Positions 53,669 to 62,009 of a DNA stretch of 64,000 bases are shown piece after piece. The notes beneath the pieces are model-generated. The model was given only the letters and a program-made list of their open reading frames with translations, ran no database searches and had not been told where the DNA came from. The first letter of the stretch is position 1, and each line of letters begins with the position of its first letter. Location of the stretch: positions 28,106 to 92,105 of the forward strand of contig JANLPY010000629.1 of NCBI GenBank assembly GCA_031367505.1, read 5' to 3'. The stretch is from JAKFWF01 sp031367505 (GTDB lineage: Bacteria; Pseudomonadota; Alphaproteobacteria; Rhizobiales; Hyphomicrobiaceae). A program made the position numbers and the translations under genes.

Positions 53669-54690
53669 CACGCTTCGTTACTCACGGCGATCAGTTTGTC
53701 GAGCGCGCGAGCGGCCGCGCCACTGTCGATCGATTGGACCGCGAGGGCAACACCTTCGGTCAGGGTTTGTACCTTGCCACCGACAATGAGTGCGGCGGCG
53801 GCGTTGAGCAACGCAATGTCTCTGAATGGGCCCGGCTTGCCAGCCAGCACATCCCGGATTGCGGCCGCGTTGGTCTTGGCATCTCCACCCTTGAGATCGG
53901 AGAGTTTTGCCGGCTGTAAGCCGGCGTCAGCGGGGGTCACCTCGAACACCCGGATCTTGCCATCCTTGACTTCGGCAACATCGGTCGAGCCGGTGGTGGT
54001 GAGCTCGTCCAGACCGTCGTGGCCGTGCACCACCCAAACGTGCTCGGCACCGAGGTTGAGCAGAACTTGGGCGATGGGCTCGACCCATTCCTTTGAAAAA
54101 ACGCCGACGACTTGACGGGTCACGCTGGCCGGATTGGAGAGCGGGCCGAGCAGATTAAACAGAGTGCGAATACCCAAATCGCCACGCACCTGCGCCCAGT
54201 ATTTGAACGCTGGATGATGCATCTGCGCCCACATAAATCCGACGTTGGCTTCCTCGATCGCTCGTGTGATCACCTCCGGTGAGGTATCGAGCTTGACGCC
54301 GAGTGCCGCCAAGACATCCGATGCGCCGGCCAATGAAGAAGCTGCCCGGTTGCCGTGTTTGGCAATCTTCAGGCCGGCACCGGCGGCGACCAGGGATGCG
54401 CACGTCGATACATTATATGTGCCGTGGCCGTCACCGCCGGTGCCCACGATATCGACCGCACCAGGCGGCGCACTCACGCGCTTCATCCGCGACCGCGCCA
54501 TCTGAACCGCGCCGGTGATCTCCTCGACGGTTTCCCCGCGCACGCGCAACGCCATCAAACAAGCGCCCATTTGCGCTGGCGTGGCGTGACCATCGGTCAT
54601 GATTTCGAGTGCGTTGCGCATCTCGGAAGTTGACAGCGTCGCGCCGGTGGAGACTTTTTGGATCAAGGATTTGAGCGTTTGTGCCGGCAT
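53668..54690 (-). CDS. trpD: Anthranilate phosphoribosyltransferase
   Basis: A 340-residue TrpD, second step of tryptophan synthesis. Motifs are VDIVGTGGDGHGTYNVST (PRPP site, near residue 78), AKHGNRAASSLAGASDVLAALG, NLLGPLSNPA, and VVHGHDGLDELT. It follows trpG by 3 nt. trpC, the usual next gene, is absent; a CoA-transferase follows instead. Confidence 0.96.
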   Translation of the reverse strand: MPAQTLKSLIQKVSTGATLSTSEMRNALEIMTDGHATPAQMGACLMALRVRGETVEEITGAVQMARSRMKRVSAPPGAVDIVGTGGDGHGTYNVSTCASLVAAGAGLKIAKHGNRAASSLAGASDVLAALGVKLDTSPEVITRAIEEANVGFMWAQMHHPAFKYWAQVRGDLGIRTLFNLLGPLSNPASVTRQVVGVFSKEWVEPIAQVLLNLGAEHVWVVHGHDGLDELTTTGSTDVAEVKDGKIRVFEVTPADAGLQPAKLSDLKGGDAKTNAAAIRDVLAGKPGPFRDIALLNAAAALIVGGKVQTLTEGVALAVQSIDSGAAARALDKLIAVSNEA

Positions 54691-54693
54691 CGG

Positions 54694-55299
54694 TCAGGCA
54701 GCTTTCGGTGCGTTGCGGCGCTTGGGCGATATGCCGGCGAGATTGAGAAAGTTGGCCAGCAGATCGTGACCGTGCTCGGACGCGATGCTCTCCGGATGGA
54801 ACTGTACCCCATGGACCGGGTGGGTCTTGTGCTGCAATCCCATGACAATGCCGTCGCTGGTCTCGGCGGTCACTTGCAGATCCGGCGGCAAAGTCGAGCG
54901 CTCGACAATCAGCGAGTGATAGCGCGTGACGTTCAATTTTCCGGGTAGTCCTTTAAACAGTCCGCGATCGTCGTGCCGGATGCTCGATAATTTGCCGTGC
55001 ATGGGCAGACCCGCGCGAATGACCTTGCCGCCATAAACCTGGCCGATCGACTGGTGGCCCAGGCACACGCCGAGCATCGGGATCGAGGCGCCAGCGGCGC
55101 GGATTAGATCGAGGCAAATGCCAGCTTCGTTGGGCGTGCACGGACCCGGCGACAGCACGATTGCCTTGGGCTTCATCTTGAGCGCGGCCGCGACCGTTAT
55201 CTCGTCGTTGCGGTGCACGTCGCACGCAGCGCCAAGCTCGCCGAGGTAGTGGACGAGATTGTAGGTGAAGCTATCGTAGTTATCGATGAGCAGGATCAT
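54694..55299 (-). CDS. trpG: Anthranilate synthase glutamine amidotransferase subunit
   Basis: A 201-residue class I glutamine amidotransferase. The NYDSFTYNLVHYLGELG start, the catalytic Cys in MLGVCLGHQSIGQVYGG and the HPESIASEHGH His-Glu pair are intact, with the SPGPCTPNEAG loop. It supplies ammonia to TrpE. The ATG at 55299 gives the family N-terminus. No trpE lies upstream in the window. Confidence 0.95.
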   Translation of the reverse strand: MILLIDNYDSFTYNLVHYLGELGAACDVHRNDEITVAAALKMKPKAIVLSPGPCTPNEAGICLDLIRAAGASIPMLGVCLGHQSIGQVYGGKVIRAGLPMHGKLSSIRHDDRGLFKGLPGKLNVTRYHSLIVERSTLPPDLQVTAETSDGIVMGLQHKTHPVHGVQFHPESIASEHGHDLLANFLNLAGISPKRRNAPKAA

Positions 55300-56723
55300 G
55301 TGTGACTTAACATCCTGTATTAGCTGCATTTTTATCTATTAATTGTCAATTTCTGGGGATTGGTACCCGCATTTACACCCGCTTTTTCTAACGGCCGCCC
55401 ATGCCCCAGGAATGGATACCGGCACGGGTGAACAAGTCAACCATCGTGCGCGCGGGCGCAACAACTGCAATCCCTCCGATCGGGTCGGAATTTTTCAATT
55501 GGCGGGGATCCGCCAAAGTCAATTCCTGCGGTGTTTGCGTTGAATGTTGCAGTCTTCGCGGTTCAAGAACCAAACGAACGCATGTGGTCTGGTGGACGAG
55601 CGGTGCGGGAATGCTATCGCAGCGTTGCGGCCGCTGTTTGTTCAGCAATCAAGCCACCAACTCGCACCACCATCTCCCGGCGGCTTATTTTTCCGCCAAC
55701 TTCGTCTGGGCCCAAGTCGCATAGGCTGGCGAGCTTCCGAAGCGCAGTTCTGGATCGCCAGCGGGTTATGAGAACTTTACTACACGGCGCATAGGCTAAG
55801 TTTGCAGGTCCACTTGGCCAGACCGCAATCTCCATCGATAAGATCAGTTTGCGGATGTGCATCGGAACAGCAGTGCTAAGTGAGAACCTAGCGCGCCGCG
55901 ATGATTTGGGCTGACCAGGGATCAAACACTGCTGCGCATTTCTCTGCAGTGCGCATCGTCACAGCAGTGAGGTTGCGATGCGTCCCGTTGAAATCGGTCA
56001 GCGCCTGAGGTTGCGAGAATGACAAGCCAAGTTTGCCTCGGCCCTCGGCAACGATGCGTCGTTTTAGAAGAATATTCTCCCCGATGGCAAATCCGGCCAT
56101 CGAACATCTAAGCCGATCGCTGATGCATCCGCTAGTTCGGGTGGCGTGCATTGTTAGCATACAGATGAACGTCGCGGCTCCAGGGCGTTCTTAACCGCAT
56201 TCGGCAGGTCCTGGCGTTCCATTAAAGTTATGGCGGTGTACATGGCTTAGCGCTCGGCGGGGGATGACGACCGCATTTGGAACAGCAAAGGAAAACTCAT
56301 GGCGTCAGCGTCTCGACAAAGATCCGCAAGCCATGCGCTGGCGCCGCGAGACGGTCGAACATGCACCTGGTCGCTGAACGCTGCCCAACGCTATCACGCA
56401 ACCAAGATTCGAAACAATTATGTGTCGTTTCGTCATCGGATATGCTTTTTTTGCCGTGTCCATTGGTATAGAGAGCTGCGATTTTGGCGATTAATGTGAT
56501 TTGATCGTCACTAAGCCCGGTTGATTAGCGACGCGCACGTCATCCTCTCGGTTGCGACATTCGCGTGCCACGCGGGTTCAACCAGATGTTCTCAAGAACG
56601 AAAGACCCATCTGGAGAGACTCTACATCTACTTCAGACCACGCACAAAAATTTGCACTTCTCTTTCGTCCCTTGGTTCGAGATATTAACGCCAATTCAAT
56701 ACTCCTCTCGATCGTGGCCATTC
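55300..56723. other. 1.4-kb gene-poor region before the YcaO cluster
   Basis: No ORF here has recognisable family features. Several short frames on both strands (for example 55388-55648 minus, 55401-55724 plus and 55888-56160 minus) overlap one another. Composition is more AT-rich than the flanks, notably 56400-56530. A small hairpin (TTGGCGG/CCGCCAA) lies near 55500-55520. The region may hold decayed genes, a regulatory region or an old insertion boundary between core and accessory DNA. Confidence 0.5.
56299..56499 (+). CDS. Candidate small basic ORF upstream of YcaO
   Basis: A 66-residue frame whose ATG has AAGGA 6 nt upstream. The product would be basic and aromatic, with two cysteines near the C-terminus (ICFFC) and a tail rich in Trp and Arg (HWYRELRFWRLM). 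Its family is unknown. It lies 224 nt before the YcaO start on the same strand, so it could be a small precursor, but AT-rich spacer DNA often gives such ORFs by chance. Confidence 0.2.
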   Translation: MASASRQRSASHALAPRDGRTCTWSLNAAQRYHATKIRNNYVSFRHRICFFCRVHWYRELRFWRLM

Positions 56724-57956
56724 ATGTTTGAACTCACGGACGACGGCATGGGAAACAAGACCTACCGCCACGGAACTCACCGGGCCCTGTCGCCGGACGA
56801 AACGATTGCGCGGGTGCGGCCATTTCTGGGGGCGTTCGGCATTACCCGCATTGCCAATCTGACGGGCCTTGATCGCACAGGCATTCCGGTTGTTATGGTC
56901 TGTCGACCGAATGCTCGATCGAGTGCGGTGTTTCATGGCAAGGGCATCGATATCGCGGCAGCTAAGGCCTCGGGCATCATGGAAGCGATCGAGACTTGGC
57001 ATGCCGAGCATGTCTGTCTGCCGCTTCGCTTCGGCAGCACCGCCGACCTTGCTGCTTCACTCGAACTCGCCGACGTCGACCACTTGCCACGCCTACCAGA
57101 GAGCAGTTTTGATCGCAGTCTGCCGATACTCTGGGTCGAGGGCCGTGACCTGATCGGGGGGCAGCCGAGATGGGTGCCGTTCGAGATCGTCCACGCCAAC
57201 TCGGCGATCCCAGGCCCACCGGGCAGCGGCTGCTTTTCGGCGAGTACCAATGGGTTGGCTTCTGGCAACCAATACCTCGAGGCGGTGAGCCACGCACTGT
57301 GCGAGGTGATCGAACGTGACGCTACGAGTCTCTGGCATCGCATGCAGCCGGCACTTCAGGACAGCGCCCGCGTCGATCTTGCGACGGTTGACGACAAGAG
57401 CTGCCGGGACGTACTCGAGCGACTCTGGGCAGCCGAGATCGAGGTCGCTGTCTGGGACACGACCAACGATGTCGGAGTGCCGGCGTTCCAGAGCCTGTTG
57501 GTGGATCGCATCGGCGAGATCGACCACATCGGGTCCGGCGCCGGCTGTCACCCGATCCGCGAGATCGCCCTATTGCGTGCGCTTACCGAGGGTGCGCAAG
57601 TCCGCACGACCTACGTCGTCGGCTCACGCGAGGACATCCTGCACACCGACTATCTTCCAGCAACGCTCGAGGGGCGCCGCCGACGCGCCCGTGCCCTCAT
57701 GCAACCGGTTGCCAAGATGCGTGACTTTCAAACTGCCGGCCGCTTTGAGTACGATACGTTCGAGAGCGAGGTCGCCTGGCTGCTGGAGCGATTGCAGAAT
57801 GTCGGTATCGAACAGGTCATTGTCGTTGATCTGTCGCGGAGCGAATTTGGCGTCGCCGTGGTCCGTGTCGTGGTGCCCGGGCTAGAAGGCTCCGACCATC
57901 ACGCTGGCTACACCCCAGGCGCACGCGCGCGCGCAATCGCGGAGCGGCGGTCATGA
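56724..57956 (+). CDS. YcaO-domain ATP-dependent cyclodehydratase/thioamidation enzyme
   Basis: A 410-residue YcaO. It begins KTYRHGTHRALSPDETIARVRPFLGAFGITRIANLTGLD as in the TfuA-associated group. ATP/Mg residues are visible in GKGIDIAAAKASGIMEAIETWHAEH (Glu87, Glu90) and EAVSHALCEVIERDA (Glu186, Glu194, Glu197), with HPIREIALLRALTEGAQ further on. YcaO enzymes activate backbone amides with ATP; with TfuA they form thioamides. The ATG at 56724 is my choice; an ATG at 56748 or an upstream ATG-like start at 56565 are alternatives. The stop overlaps TfuA (ATGA). Confidence 0.87.
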   Translation: MFELTDDGMGNKTYRHGTHRALSPDETIARVRPFLGAFGITRIANLTGLDRTGIPVVMVCRPNARSSAVFHGKGIDIAAAKASGIMEAIETWHAEHVCLPLRFGSTADLAASLELADVDHLPRLPESSFDRSLPILWVEGRDLIGGQPRWVPFEIVHANSAIPGPPGSGCFSASTNGLASGNQYLEAVSHALCEVIERDATSLWHRMQPALQDSARVDLATVDDKSCRDVLERLWAAEIEVAVWDTTNDVGVPAFQSLLVDRIGEIDHIGSGAGCHPIREIALLRALTEGAQVRTTYVVGSREDILHTDYLPATLEGRRRRARALMQPVAKMRDFQTAGRFEYDTFESEVAWLLERLQNVGIEQVIVVDLSRSEFGVAVVRVVVPGLEGSDHHAGYTPGARARAIAERRS

Positions 57957-59329
57957 GCGCTTGCATATTCGTCGGACCGACCTTGCGGCATCAGGATGTG
58001 GCTGCAGCCCTCGAAGGTGCTGTATGTCTGCCGCCGGCTGCCCAAGGCGATGTCTATAGGGCTACGCGGTGTCTCAGGCCCCGTGCGATTGGCATTATCG
58101 ACGGCTATTTCTGCGGCGCACCTTCGGTCTGGCACAAGGAGATTCTTTGGGCGTTGTCGCAGGGCATCCACGTGTTCGGTAGCGCCAGCATGGGAGCGCT
58201 GCGGGCGGCCGAGCTACATACATTCGGCATGCGCGGCGTCGGGCGGATCTTCGAATCATTCCGCGATGGAGACCTGGAGGACGACGATGAGGTCGCCGTC
58301 GTGCACGGCCCGGCCGAGATGGACTTCCTCGCTGCCTCCGAGCCAATGGTCAGCATTCGTTCGACACTTGAACGGGCCCAGACAGCCGGCGTGGTGGGCC
58401 CCGCCACCCGCCGCGCTCTCGAAGCATTGGGGAAGTCCTTGTTCTTCCCACACCGGTGCTGGTCCACAATTCTCGATAGCGCACCTTCGCATGGAGTTTC
58501 CGCGAGCGAGGCAGCGGCATTGCGCGACTGGCTCCCGCACGGGCAGGTTGACCAGAAGCGCGATGATGCCCTCGCAATGCTGAACGCCATGCAGGAGACG
58601 CTCAGCCGAGCCGAGCCATTTCTGCCAACGTTCCGGTTCGAGCGGACCTATTTCTGGAACGAGCTCGTGGACCGCACTGCGACTGAGGACGGTGCCAGCA
58701 TTGGCAAGGATGAGAACGCCGTCACACCTCGTGCGGTCGTGCATGAGCTTCGACTGCAGGGACCGGAGGTCTATGGCAAAGTCAAGGCCGCGGCACTTGT
58801 GCGATGGCTCGCACAGAAAGGTGTTCTGCAAGAGCATTACACGGTCGAGCGGGAGGCTGTTCGGCAACGCCTTGTACGACTGCGGGCCGAGCAAGGCCTC
58901 TATGACCAAGCCGCGCTCCATGCTTGGCTCAAAGGCAACCATCTCGACGAAATCTCGCTCGAACGGCTCCTAAGCCGGGAGGTAAGAGCAGAGGCGGTGC
59001 TGTCACATTCACGCGCTTCGCTCGACGGTGCTCTTATCGACGAGTTGCGGCTCAACGGTGCCTATGCAGCACTCGCCGGACGGGCACGCCGGAAGAACGG
59101 TGCCCTGGCCGAGTGCGGTGTTGATGTCCTCCATGGAAACACCACCGGTGCGAATGCTGCCGCCCTCAGGTTGTGGTTTTTCTCACAGCGTCTCGGCAGA
59201 CCGATGCCCGAAGATGTCGTTGGCTTCGCGCACGACCTCGGGTTTGGCAGCCTCATAGAGTTCGATAGTGCCTTGCGGTTTGAGGAAATTTATAGCAGCC
59301 TACATTTGGATTTGGTGGCAAGAATTTGA
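57953..59329 (+). CDS. TfuA-like protein, partner of YcaO
   Basis: A 458-residue protein whose N-terminal 170 residues match the TfuA core: SACIFVGPTLRHQDV, RAIGIIDGYFCGAPSVWHKEILWALSQGIHVFGSASMGALRAAEL and GVGRIFESFRDGDLEDDDEVAV. The remaining 290 residues are helical, contain no obvious motifs, and are much longer than in minimal TfuA proteins. TfuA helps YcaO use a sulphur source to make thioamides, as in McrA thioglycine formation and thioviridamide-type RiPPs. It is translationally coupled to YcaO. Confidence 0.88.
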   Translation: MSACIFVGPTLRHQDVAAALEGAVCLPPAAQGDVYRATRCLRPRAIGIIDGYFCGAPSVWHKEILWALSQGIHVFGSASMGALRAAELHTFGMRGVGRIFESFRDGDLEDDDEVAVVHGPAEMDFLAASEPMVSIRSTLERAQTAGVVGPATRRALEALGKSLFFPHRCWSTILDSAPSHGVSASEAAALRDWLPHGQVDQKRDDALAMLNAMQETLSRAEPFLPTFRFERTYFWNELVDRTATEDGASIGKDENAVTPRAVVHELRLQGPEVYGKVKAAALVRWLAQKGVLQEHYTVEREAVRQRLVRLRAEQGLYDQAALHAWLKGNHLDEISLERLLSREVRAEAVLSHSRASLDGALIDELRLNGAYAALAGRARRKNGALAECGVDVLHGNTTGANAAALRLWFFSQRLGRPMPEDVVGFAHDLGFGSLIEFDSALRFEEIYSSLHLDLVARI

Positions 59330-59370
59330 AGTTTTGCAATTTCTTTAAGGCGCGCGTGCTCGGGTGAGCC

Positions 59371-60720
59371 ATGCAGAATATAGATTTCGGTATTGGTGGC
59401 ACGCGGTTCCGATTGTTTCCGCAGGCACCGTTGTTGCACCCTGGGAGGCCGCCCCAGGTCATCACGATAGCTGTTCCACCAGGCTCGATCGGGCCGGGAC
59501 CTTCGGACGACCGCGTTTATCTCATTGATCCAATCGGGAAATACGGTCCTTACGGCGTAAGTCCGGGGCCGTATGGAACTCCACATCTCGATCTGCCTCC
59601 GTGGCGCGGACCAATTCGTCGGCCGGTACAGCCAGATGCCAACGGGCACTTCGATCACATCCCGGTCGGTACACCGGAATTCGAACGCGCTCATGTGTTC
59701 GGGGCGATCCGGTATGTGCTCGGAATTTGGGAAGGTTATTTCGGTCGTCCTATCGAATGGCATTTCGAACGTCATTTCAATCGTCTCGAGGTGGTGATGC
59801 TGCCGGACTTTGACAACGCTCATGTCGGTTACGGCTTCATGGAGGTAGGAGCGGCGCATCTCGACGATGGCACGGTCGAGCCGTTTGCGCTCAATTTCGA
59901 CGTGATTGCGCATGAGTTCGGCCATCTCATCATCTACGGCACTTTGGGCGTGCCGCAACCCGAGGCGCAGAGTGCGGAATATTTCGGTTTCCAGGAAGCG
60001 GCGGCCGATATCACGGCGCTAATCTCGGCGTTACATTTCGATACCATGATCGATGACCTGCTCGCTGAAACCAGCGGCAATCTATACACCTTCAATGAGT
60101 TGAGCCGCTTCGCCGAGATCTCTGCGAACAGCCAGATTCGCGTTGCCGCCAATTCGGTGAAGCTATCCGCATTCACCGCCGGCTGGGACGACGAACATCT
60201 GTTGTCACAGCCATTGACGGGCGCACTGTTCGACATCTTTATCGACATGTTCCAGGAGAACCTGGTTGGGCGAGGGCTGATCAGCCGCAACGTGGCGGAA
60301 CTTGCTCGAGTGATCGAAGGCAACCCCGGCAATGAAATCCGCATCCAGGCGGCATTCGATGCAGCCTACCCATTAGCACCATACGAATTCCGCGACGCGC
60401 TGACAGACGCTCGCGACACGCTAGGGCGCCTCTTGGCCGGAACCTGGCAACGGCTGTCGCCGGACAATTTCGGTTTTGTCGACGTTGGCGAAACACTGCT
60501 GGCTGTTGATGGCGTCATAACTGGTGGTCACAACCAGCGCGAGATCACCGATAGCTTCGTGTGGCGCGAGATCGGCCGCGTTACCATTGGTCCCCGTTTA
60601 GCCCCGCCGACCACGAAAAGTCACGCCTTCTCGGCGCGCACGTTAATCCCGGAGTTTCGGCACCAGTTACCGAAAATGTCCTACCGCGAGCAGATGGCGC
60701 TCGCGCGAGAAACTCGTTGA
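59371..60720 (+). CDS. Zinc metallopeptidase-like protein (HEXXH-E type)
   Basis: A 449-residue protein without a signal peptide. A proline-rich N-terminus (about 1-90) precedes a zincin domain with HEFGH (His181, Glu182, His185) and, 24 residues on, FQEAAADITAL, whose Glu209 and Asp213 fit the third zinc ligand and following aspartate of gluzincins (M4/M36-like). The active-site residues all appear present. It starts 41 nt after tfuA on the same strand and precedes the repeat protein, so a processing role is likely by context. The exact peptidase family is unassigned. Confidence 0.72.
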   Translation: MQNIDFGIGGTRFRLFPQAPLLHPGRPPQVITIAVPPGSIGPGPSDDRVYLIDPIGKYGPYGVSPGPYGTPHLDLPPWRGPIRRPVQPDANGHFDHIPVGTPEFERAHVFGAIRYVLGIWEGYFGRPIEWHFERHFNRLEVVMLPDFDNAHVGYGFMEVGAAHLDDGTVEPFALNFDVIAHEFGHLIIYGTLGVPQPEAQSAEYFGFQEAAADITALISALHFDTMIDDLLAETSGNLYTFNELSRFAEISANSQIRVAANSVKLSAFTAGWDDEHLLSQPLTGALFDIFIDMFQENLVGRGLISRNVAELARVIEGNPGNEIRIQAAFDAAYPLAPYEFRDALTDARDTLGRLLAGTWQRLSPDNFGFVDVGETLLAVDGVITGGHNQREITDSFVWREIGRVTIGPRLAPPTTKSHAFSARTLIPEFRHQLPKMSYREQMALARETR

Positions 60721-60747
60721 GGTTTGATCGTCGAAGGGAGAAAAACC

Positions 60748-61320
60748 ATGGCTGAGACACTACTTTCGGTATCTGGAATAAAGATGTTTGGGCGAATCGT
60801 GGAGGATCTGAATGTAACTCCCATCCCTGCCCCCCCCGCGGTGGCGGTGACAGCGCATCGACCGGAGAAGGGCGGCAATGAGTTTTTGAGGCACCAACTC
60901 TATTCCAAATCGAATCCAAAAATTGCTCGGATATATGGATTCAGCTACGAAGGTCACTACTACGACCTGCCCAAGCCTGCGCTGTTCGTTGTCGACGGGG
61001 CCGGAACACTCGTGGCCGCGCCTGCTGGCAGCGTTAGCGATGTCGATGCCTCTGGTGTGGCGGCCAAGGAATGGGAACTATCTTCGGTTGCTCCTGCGAA
61101 GCCCGGTAGTCTCTATATGTGGGAATACGACAAGGGCGATTTCTCGATCCGCATGGATGTTGAGACGGGGCAATTGCAGGATATCCTTCTCGCTGCGACG
61201 TTGCGTGGTGGGACGGTTACGAGCGGTGCCGATCTCAGGAGCGGTGCAGACCTGAGAAGTGGCGCTGACCTCAGAAGTGGAGCGGACTTGCGCAGCGGCG
61301 CCGACCTTCGCCGGCGCTAA
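60748..61320 (+). CDS. Repeat-tailed protein: candidate substrate of the YcaO-TfuA system
   Basis: A 190-residue protein from the ATG at 60748 (GAAGGGAG 7 nt upstream; a TTG 8 codons earlier is less likely). Residues 1-158 are an unrecognised globular-looking region with GFSYEGHYYDLPKPALFVVDG and SLYMWEYDKGDFSIRMDVETG. The C-terminus is GGTVT followed by five perfect SGADLR hexapeptides and two more arginines. A multi-copy, glycine-containing C-terminal tail next to YcaO-TfuA resembles a multi-core precursor (compare thiovarsolin-type repeats), but it also resembles pentapeptide-like structural repeats. No function can be asserted. Confidence 0.65.
   Translation: MAETLLSVSGIKMFGRIVEDLNVTPIPAPPAVAVTAHRPEKGGNEFLRHQLYSKSNPKIARIYGFSYEGHYYDLPKPALFVVDGAGTLVAAPAGSVSDVDASGVAAKEWELSSVAPAKPGSLYMWEYDKGDFSIRMDVETGQLQDILLAATLRGGTVTSGADLRSGADLRSGADLRSGADLRSGADLRRR
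61222..61311 (+). repeat. Five tandem 18-nt units coding SGADLR
   Basis: Each 18-nt unit encodes Ser-Gly-Ala-Asp-Leu-Arg exactly, yet all five differ at the DNA level: Leu codons CTC, CTG, CTC, TTG, CTT; Arg codons AGG, AGA, AGA, CGC, CGC; Ala codons GCC, GCA, GCT, GCG, GCC. Synonymous drift with fixed protein shows that the amino-acid sequence, not the DNA, is under constraint, and that the duplications are not recent. Confidence 0.9.
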
Positions 61321-61399
61321 GTCCCAGAATCGAAAAACGTACCGCCGAATCAGAGTGAAGAATTGGCCTTGGGTCGAAAGCGCACTTTACCACGCCTAA

Positions 61400-61876
61400 T
61401 CATCCCTTGGCCGACCGCCTGCCGCGCCAGCGCATATGAAGCTTATCCTCGTCCTCGCCAACAACGGAAAAGCCCAATCGGTGATAGAGGGCGAGAGCGG
61501 GGTTACCGTGGATCACGTTCAGCGTGACCGGCTTGGCCTTGGCCCGTGCTCTCTCCTGCAGCTCCTTGATCAGAGCCGTGCCTAATCCGCGATTGCGGTA
61601 GCCTTCGACGATGTGGATCTGATGTAAGTGGAGGCCCGTTGCAGTGTCGGAAACCTGCATCCAGCCTATGTCAGTACCATCTTGGCAGATGACACGCACG
61701 GTTGCGGGTTTGAAGCTATTTCGAAGACTCGCAGTAACCCGCTCCTCATCCCATCGCCCAAGTTTCGTCAGCAACGGCTTCACCGACGCTAAATATAGAC
61801 CGAGGCCAAACGCGTAGTCTCCCGATCGTGCGCGCCGGAGCGAAATCCCAGGAACGGAGTTGAATTGCCTTGTCAT
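61400..61876 (-). CDS. GNAT-family N-acetyltransferase
   Basis: A 158-residue GNAT acetyltransferase. The acetyl-CoA-binding segment is GLHLHQIHIVEGYRNRGLGTALIKELQERARAK (R/QXXGXG/A type: YRNRGLGTAL), and the late motif NPALALYHRLGFSVVGEDEDKLHMRW is the family's final strand-helix pair. The substrate is unknown. It is convergent with the repeat-protein gene and sits at the right edge of the YcaO cluster; it may or may not take part in it. Confidence 0.88.
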   Translation of the reverse strand: MTRQFNSVPGISLRRARSGDYAFGLGLYLASVKPLLTKLGRWDEERVTASLRNSFKPATVRVICQDGTDIGWMQVSDTATGLHLHQIHIVEGYRNRGLGTALIKELQERARAKAKPVTLNVIHGNPALALYHRLGFSVVGEDEDKLHMRWRGRRSAKG

Positions 61877-62009
61877 CTACGTCTCGTGCTCAACCCTTAT
61901 TGCGCTGGATTAGTGTATATTGGAACCACCACTCCACGCTAGCCAAGGCAACTATTGGTGCCCGGTCGACGCACGTTAGCGTTGCCATAGCTTGCGAAGT
62001 AATGAGATA

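Noticed and set aside
55388..55724. Overlapping short ORFs on both strands as an integrase or recombinase remnant
   Set aside because: No catalytic motif, no flanking direct repeats and no tRNA at the site.
61222..61311. CRISPR-like interpretation of the 18-nt tandem units
   Set aside because: There are no spacers, the units are in frame and encode a conserved hexapeptide at the end of a gene.
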